Virus record (IMG/VR): IMGVR_UViG_3300021959_005167
Location: 1 to 28,419 of that record
DNA: 28,419 nt
Origin: a virus
Reading direction: 5' to 3' (one strand)
The translations under genes and the position numbers were made by a program. The notes under the pieces are model-generated. The model was not told the DNA's origin. It worked only from the letters and a program-made list of their open reading frames with translations, and did no database searches. Positions 24,805-28,419 of the stretch are shown here, piece by piece (within the stretch, counting starts at the first letter, position 1; each line of letters opens with the position of its first letter).

Positions 24805-25501
24805 GTTGTAAATTAGCAATTAAAGCTGTTACATTCTCCGAAGTGAATGGTACATTAATAATTAAATGTGTACTGTTTTTAGACCAACTCATAGTTCTAT
24901 GTACTCTTTTTGTATTTACATAATATGGTCTGCCATGTTCAATTAACATTTTCTCATGGCCATGTATCCAATCGAATTGCATAGGACCACAATCTTGCAA
25001 AAACACAGCTATTCTAAATGAATCTCTAGGCATAGTTGGATGGTCTCTATGTGGATGAAAGTAAGCGCCCTCGCCACATTTTACTAAAAAGGTTCTGCCT
25101 AAAGTAGGAAATATATTTAAAAGTGGGTGTAAACATTCTAACTTATTATAAACTTTAGTAGGTACATTAAACTCTGCCTCATTGACATATCTATTCGCCT
25201 CTACACACGCTTGTGCTAAACTAGGATTGTCTTGATGAGTTTTGCCTGGTAAATTTAAAAGAGATAGTGCTTTACGATTATTAATCTTATCGGTTCTAGG
25301 TAAATAATCTACCCAATCGTTTTCAAATTCTTTAATTTGTTTTGAGTATTGACCACAATTAACTTTTACCTTTAGGCCTTCCCAATCACCTAAACTTAAC
25401 AACGCTACTTCATTGGCTAGAGTTTCACAATCTACTTTTTTCGCATTAAATTTTACTGACTGACCACTTACACCTGGTTTCACTATTACATTATCTGTCA
25501 T
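24794..25501 (-). CDS. AspH-like 2OG oxygenase-like protein, minus strand
   Basis: A 235-residue protein. GAYFHPHRDHPTMPRDSFR carries an HxD (H151, D153) and a basic patch typical of aspartyl/asparaginyl hydroxylase-like folds. IAVFLQDCGP and the late VNTKRVHRTMSW contain the probable distal H201. The position expected to hold the 2OG-binding Arg reads STHLIINVP, with His (H212) in its place, so cofactor use is uncertain. A strong AGGAGA site stands before the ATG. It overlaps the nitroreductase-like gene upstream and the other oxygenase-like gene downstream by 11 bases each, so the three minus-strand genes form one operon. Confidence 0.72.
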   Translation of the reverse strand: MTDNVIVKPGVSGQSVKFNAKKVDCETLANEVALLSLGDWEGLKVKVNCGQYSKQIKEFENDWVDYLPRTDKINNRKALSLLNLPGKTHQDNPSLAQACVEANRYVNEAEFNVPTKVYNKLECLHPLLNIFPTLGRTFLVKCGEGAYFHPHRDHPTMPRDSFRIAVFLQDCGPMQFDWIHGHEKMLIEHGRPYYVNTKRVHRTMSWSKNSTHLIINVPFTSENVTALIANLQHAH

Positions 25502-26087
25502 AATATTCTCCTATACTATTATTTATGCGTTCACCTTGTACACCATTTCCTAGGTCATATCCCATTTCTACACCATCTTTGAATACTTTTCTAGTAGGTT
25601 CGGTATCAATTTTGTCAGCATATCCTAAACCTAATAACATATGTACATGAGTTTCGCCTATTTTTTGTCCTAACTCTCTCGATTCTAAACAACCATTGAA
25701 CCCGGTATTTAAACCTATATCTTCAGCGGCCAGTAATGCAGTTGTTGAGCTGACCATGATATCTTCTATGACTTCTAAATTATTTTTTTCAGAAGCCCAT
25801 GCTAAGACAATAGGTGCTAACACCTGTCCATTGTATCTTCTTAAACCGTTACCTTTAGCGCCTCTAATTTTATTCAAACAATATGTGTGTTCCCAATATA
25901 ACCAATCTTTTATTTGTTTGCATTTTTTCGTTTCATCAAATATCAAAACTTTGTAATTGTATTTTAGTTGTTTTGAAGGAGACCTATATATACAGTCTAA
26001 TACATAATCGAGTTTATGTTGTTCTACCTCTTTTTTTGACCACCATTTTGTAGTGTAACGAAGTTTTAATAACGATTTTACAGACAT
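25491..26087 (-). CDS. Nitroreductase-family flavoprotein-like protein
   Basis: A 198-residue protein resembling FMN-dependent nitroreductases. The N-terminal basic/aromatic segment RYTTKWW (10-16) and YVLDCIYRSPSKQL (28-41) match the opening helix and FMN-phosphate region of the family. MVSSTTALLAAEDIGLNTGFNGC (111-133, given as a region) is the core helix and loop seen in most members, and LLGLGYAD (151-158) is near the C-terminal strand. Members reduce nitro groups or quinones, or oxidise/dehydrogenate substrates (for example azoline oxidation in peptide natural products). First gene of the minus-strand trio. Only a weak ribosome-binding site is visible and GATAAATA lies just upstream. Confidence 0.72.
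   Translation of the reverse strand: MSVKSLLKLRYTTKWWSKKEVEQHKLDYVLDCIYRSPSKQLKYNYKVLIFDETKKCKQIKDWLYWEHTYCLNKIRGAKGNGLRRYNGQVLAPIVLAWASEKNNLEVIEDIMVSSTTALLAAEDIGLNTGFNGCLESRELGQKIGETHVHMLLGLGYADKIDTEPTRKVFKDGVEMGYDLGNGVQGERINNSIGEYYDR
25520..25527 (-). promoter_or_regulatory. Possible late promoter, CATAAATA (minus strand)
   Basis: One mismatch to TATAAATA, 19 bases upstream of the ATG of the minus-strand oxygenase gene at 25501 and inside the nitroreductase gene. It could drive the two oxygenase-like genes separately. Chance occurrence is not excluded. Confidence 0.3.
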
Positions 26088-26092
26088 ACACT

Positions 26093-26100
26093 TATTTATC
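26093..26100 (-). promoter_or_regulatory. Possible late promoter, GATAAATA (minus strand)
   Basis: GATAAATA lies 5 bases upstream of the minus-strand nitroreductase start and back to back with the plus-strand late promoters. The spacing is too short for a normal leader, so if active it would give a nearly leaderless transcript. Confidence 0.25.
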
Positions 26101-26103
26101 TTG

Positions 26104-26119
26104 TATAAATATATAAATA
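26104..26119 (+). promoter_or_regulatory. Tandem T4-type late promoter (two TATAAATA copies)
   Basis: Two perfect, abutting copies of the T4 late promoter octamer TATAAATA (26104-26111 and 26112-26119). In T4 this octamer is recognised by the late sigma factor gp55. A TAGGAGA ribosome-binding site follows at 26121-26127 and the ATG is at 26133. It is the clearest promoter in the window and restarts virion-gene transcription after the enzymatic island. With transcription starting a few bases downstream of the octamer, the first copy fits the leader better than the second. Confidence 0.75.
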
Positions 26120-26132
26120 ATAGGAGATAATT

Positions 26133-26339
26133 ATGAATACAGTAATGATTGATGGCAAAGAGTTTGATGTCGCAAAATTGAGTCCAGAATTACAAAATTA
26201 CCTAGTGGTAAGACAAGAAATTCAGGCCTCTAAAGTAAGACACAATCTTGAGCTAGAAAAAATCGAAGTGTTAACAACACATTATAACAAAAAAATTGCA
26301 GAATTAGTAAAAAAAGAAATACCAGAAGAGAAGAAGTAG
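26133..26339 (+). CDS. Small DUF6447-like protein
   Basis: A 68-residue protein. The opening MNTVMIDGKEFDVAKLSPE matches a small protein family (DUF6447, by recollection) found in cyanophages and marine bacteria: a short beta strand with an IDGKE turn, then a helix. The rest is a charged helix (ELEKIEVLTTHYNKKIAEL) likely to form a coiled coil. No catalytic function is expected. It is the first gene after the doubled late promoter, with a strong AGGAGA site. Its TAG is immediately followed by the next ATG. Confidence 0.72.
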   Translation: MNTVMIDGKEFDVAKLSPELQNYLVVRQEIQASKVRHNLELEKIEVLTTHYNKKIAELVKKEIPEEKK

Positions 26340-26681
26340 ATGGCAGCCATAGCTAACCTTACAATCGACCAAGGAACAACATTCAGTTCAGATGTAACAG
26401 TCAAAGACGCAAACAATAATCCGTTTAACTTAACAGGTTATACTGCTGAAGCTAAAATGTCCAAAGGATATTCTTCTACTCGAACAAGAACATCAATAAC
26501 TACAACGATAGCCGCTGACGCCACAACTGGTGTTGTCACACTATCATTAACATCTACAGTTTCAGCAAACCTGGACGCAGAGAGATATGTGTACGATTTA
26601 GAGATTACACAGACCTCTAGTGGTAATGTTACAAGAGTTATTGAAGGTATTATTACAGTTAGACCACAAGTATCTATCTAA
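26340..26681 (+). CDS. Ig-like/beta-sandwich virion protein
   Basis: A 113-residue beta-rich protein. The opening (IANLTIDQGTTFSSDVTV, then NNNPFNLTGYTAEAKMSK) resembles the N-terminal domain of phage baseplate-upper or Ig-like virion proteins, in which a strand pair is followed by an LTGYT turn. The ATG abuts the stop of the preceding gene, with AGAGAAG just upstream as ribosome-binding site. It is probably a small virion component near the tail fibres. No cysteine or signal peptide. Confidence 0.62.
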   Translation: MAAIANLTIDQGTTFSSDVTVKDANNNPFNLTGYTAEAKMSKGYSSTRTRTSITTTIAADATTGVVTLSLTSTVSANLDAERYVYDLEITQTSSGNVTRVIEGIITVRPQVSI

Positions 26682-26697
26682 TTCAACTCTTTTTTGT

Positions 26698-26705
26698 TAT
26701 AAATA
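26698..26705 (+). promoter_or_regulatory. T4-type late promoter (TATAAATA)
   Basis: Perfect TATAAATA preceded by a T-run, 19 bases upstream of the ATG at 26724 with a GGAGAG ribosome-binding site between. The spacing is like that of T4 late genes. It would drive the small fibre-like gene and the large fibre gene. Confidence 0.7.
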
Positions 26706-26723
26706 TACATACGGAGAGAAATA

Positions 26724-26972
26724 ATGCCTGATATTACAGCTAAGATAAATGTAAATACATCACAAGGACCACAACAAGTTTCGGTGTCCTTGCCATCTGC
26801 TCAGGCGGCAGCAAATAATTCTCTACAATTGAAGTTGTTAGGCGATGTTGATACAACTACCTTAAATGATGGTGCAATATTACAATATAGGTCAAGTGAC
26901 GCAAAGTTTGTAACTACAAATGAAATAGTAACTACAACAGGAACTTTGACCATAAACGCAGGAGCATTTTAG
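26724..26972 (+). CDS. Small fibre-associated protein
   Basis: An 82-residue protein. The first ~35 residues are Gln/Ser/Ala-rich (INVNTSQGPQQVSVSLPSAQ). The second half, LKLLGDVDTTTLNDGAILQY followed by KFVTTNEI, is a motif common in marine phage fibre proteins (LGDVD...DGAxLxY...KxV). It is preceded by a perfect late promoter and followed after 9 bases by the large fibre gene. It may be a fibre adaptor or a separately encoded fibre N-terminal piece. Confidence 0.65.
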   Translation: MPDITAKINVNTSQGPQQVSVSLPSAQAAANNSLQLKLLGDVDTTTLNDGAILQYRSSDAKFVTTNEIVTTTGTLTINAGAF

Positions 26973-26981
26973 GAGTTTTAG

Positions 26982-28419
26982 ATGGCAACAGTAATTCAGA
27001 TAAAAAGAAGTTCAGCGGCAACAGCCCCGAGCACGCTGAAACTTGGTGAAGTAGCTTATACATATGGAACAGGTACACAAGCCAATAGTGGTGATAGACT
27101 ATTCATTGGTGAGGGAGGCGTTGACGGAAACGGTGACGCAAATAATGTAACAGTAATTGGCGGTCAGTATTTTACTGACATGTTAGACCATGTTGCTGGT
27201 ACTCTAACAGGAAGTTCAGCACTTACAGCAGACTCAAACTTAGCCATTGACCAAGTAATTATTGGTAATAGTGCTACAGTAGGTGGTACAGTAAAATTCA
27301 ATGAAGGAACAAATAACGGCACAAACTTTATAGGTTTGAAAGCTCCGAATGCCGTTACAGCTTCACAAACATTTGTTTTACCTGACGGTGATGGTACAGC
27401 AGGTCAATTTTTAAAAACAGACGGTTCAGGTAATTTAGATTTCGCAACTGTAAATCAGTTTATTGATTTAGCAGGTGACACAGGAACAGATACTTACAAT
27501 ACTGCTGAAACACTTACCTTTGCAGGTACAGGTGGTTTAGTTCAGACTGTAACAGACAATACAGTAACAGTTACAGCAACAGCATTAACAAACGCTAACT
27601 TATCAGGTAGTGCAGGCATATCAAATGCTAACTTAGCAAATCCTACAACTACATTAGGTTCATCTACATTAACATTAGGTGCAACTACAACAGACATTGC
27701 AGGTTTAACATCATTAGTAGTAGATAGTATTACAATTAATGGTTCAACTCTTTCAACAACTGCTGGTAATACAGACATTGTTTTCTCTCCTCATGGAACA
27801 GGAACAGTTACAGTACCAAGTGGTTATGAAGACAGAGCAGGATTTACAACTAACTCATTAGCAAACAAAGCTTATGTTGACCAAGTTGCACAAGGTCTTG
27901 ACGCTAAACCGTCAACAAGAGTTGCTACAACAGCAAACTTAACGGCGACTTATTCAAATGGTACTGCTGGTGTTGGTGCAACATTAACAAACTCTAGTAC
28001 ACAAGCTGCATTATCAATTGATGGTGTAACTATGGTAGCAGATGATAGAATTTTAGTTAAAGACCAATCAACAGCCGCTCAAAACGGTATCTATGTTGTA
28101 ACAAATATAGGTTCAGGTTCATCAAATTGGATTTTAACAAGAGCAACACCTGAAGACCAACCTGCTGAATTATCAGGTGGTTCATTTGTATTCGTAGAAG
28201 AAGGTACTGCTAACGGAGATAATGGTTATGTATTCACACATACAGGCGTTCCTACTTTTGGTACAACAGCATTAGATGTAACACAATTTTCGGGTGCAGG
28301 TCAAATTAATGCCGGCGCTGCTATGTCAAAAACTGGTAATCAGTTAGATGTAGAAGTAGATGACTCTTCAATTGAAGTAAACGCAGACGCATTAAGAGTT
28401 AAAGCATTAGGTATTACTA
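26982..28419 (+). CDS. Large tail-fibre-like protein (3' partial)
   Basis: Starts at an ATG 9 bases after the preceding stop, with AGGAG at 26971-26975. It remains open for 479 codons to the right edge, so the C-terminal receptor-binding part is missing. The N-terminus (MATVIQIKRSSAATAPSTLK, then LGEVAYTY, RLFIGEGG and VTVIGGQYFTDMLDH) is a conserved fibre start in marine T4-like phages. A Thr/Ala/Asn-rich beta-repeat shaft follows. A second conserved block near residue 296 (NKAYVDQVAQGLDAKPSTRV, then RILVKDQSTAAQNGIYVV) is a widespread phage-fibre module. By analogy it is a host-recognition fibre. Confidence 0.8.
   Translation, partial: MATVIQIKRSSAATAPSTLKLGEVAYTYGTGTQANSGDRLFIGEGGVDGNGDANNVTVIGGQYFTDMLDHVAGTLTGSSALTADSNLAIDQVIIGNSATVGGTVKFNEGTNNGTNFIGLKAPNAVTASQTFVLPDGDGTAGQFLKTDGSGNLDFATVNQFIDLAGDTGTDTYNTAETLTFAGTGGLVQTVTDNTVTVTATALTNANLSGSAGISNANLANPTTTLGSSTLTLGATTTDIAGLTSLVVDSITINGSTLSTTAGNTDIVFSPHGTGTVTVPSGYEDRAGFTTNSLANKAYVDQVAQGLDAKPSTRVATTANLTATYSNGTAGVGATLTNSSTQAALSIDGVTMVADDRILVKDQSTAAQNGIYVVTNIGSGSSNWILTRATPEDQPAELSGGSFVFVEEGTANGDNGYVFTHTGVPTFGTTALDVTQFSGAGQINAGAAMSKTGNQLDVEVDDSSIEVNADALRVKALGIT

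Noticed and set aside
26682-26697. T-run after the Ig-like gene as an intrinsic terminator
   Set aside because: There is no stable GC hairpin before the Ts, and a perfect late promoter begins at 26698.
1-28419. tRNA genes, CRISPR arrays, insertion sequences or attachment sites
   Set aside because: Almost all bases are in overlapping protein genes, intergenic gaps are under 50 bases, and I saw no spaced direct repeats, cloverleaf, transposase or integrase.

Overview
The window looks like part of the genome of a marine T4-like myovirus. The base composition is strongly A+T rich, genes are packed end to end, and the flanks carry typical virion genes. These include a clear homologue of T4 baseplate wedge protein gp8 (its C-terminal end is the best match), a 2091-residue DUF4815-type tail/baseplate protein of the kind seen in cyanophages and pelagiphages, several fibre-like proteins, and T4-type late promoters (TATAAATA). 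No photosynthesis gene or other host marker is present, so a SAR11-type, cyanobacterial or other marine host cannot be decided from this window.

Layout. (1) Positions 2-9757, plus strand: virion genes, namely gp8 (5' end missing), the giant structural protein, a small coiled-coil protein and two fibre/virion proteins. (2) Positions 9759-24137, plus strand: 20 mostly enzymatic genes in an almost unbroken chain of start/stop overlaps. They are an NAD-dependent epimerase, an unknown protein, a radical SAM / PP-loop ATPase / radical SAM triad, four DxD glycosyltransferases with a methyltransferase among them, a fatty-acid desaturase, a short PLP aminotransferase-like protein, then a block with two TauD-like proteins, two flavin reductase-like proteins, two further Fe(II)/2-oxoglutarate oxygenase-like proteins, a methyltransferase and a GNAT-like protein. 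(3) Positions 24121-26087, minus strand: a nitroreductase-like gene followed by two more 2-oxoglutarate oxygenase-like genes, converging on region 2. (4) Positions 26133-28419, plus strand: virion genes resume behind a doubled late promoter with a DUF6447-like small protein, an Ig-like protein, a small fibre-like protein and a large tail-fibre gene that runs off the end.

Regions 2 and 3 form a 16.3 kb cargo island inside the tail/fibre gene cluster. Its gene content resembles a natural-product or complex-glycan biosynthesis cluster: redox tailoring enzymes (six 2OG-type, two radical SAM, one nitroreductase), flavin supply, glycosyl, methyl and acyl transfer, lipid desaturation and amino transfer. 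A working hypothesis is that the phage makes or modifies a surface glycan, a lipid or a small molecule, or decorates its own fibres; the product is not known. T4-like marine phages are known to carry variable islands with glycosyltransferases and 2OG-Fe(II) oxygenases near tail genes, so the setting has precedent, but the density and combination here are striking.

Two sequence-wide features stand out. GATC occurs only twice in 28.4 kb, both times inside GGATCC. GATGC/GCATC occurs only twice, while GACGC occurs about 30 times. Both biases cover the structural genes and the island alike, which argues that the island has long shared the phage's selective regime.
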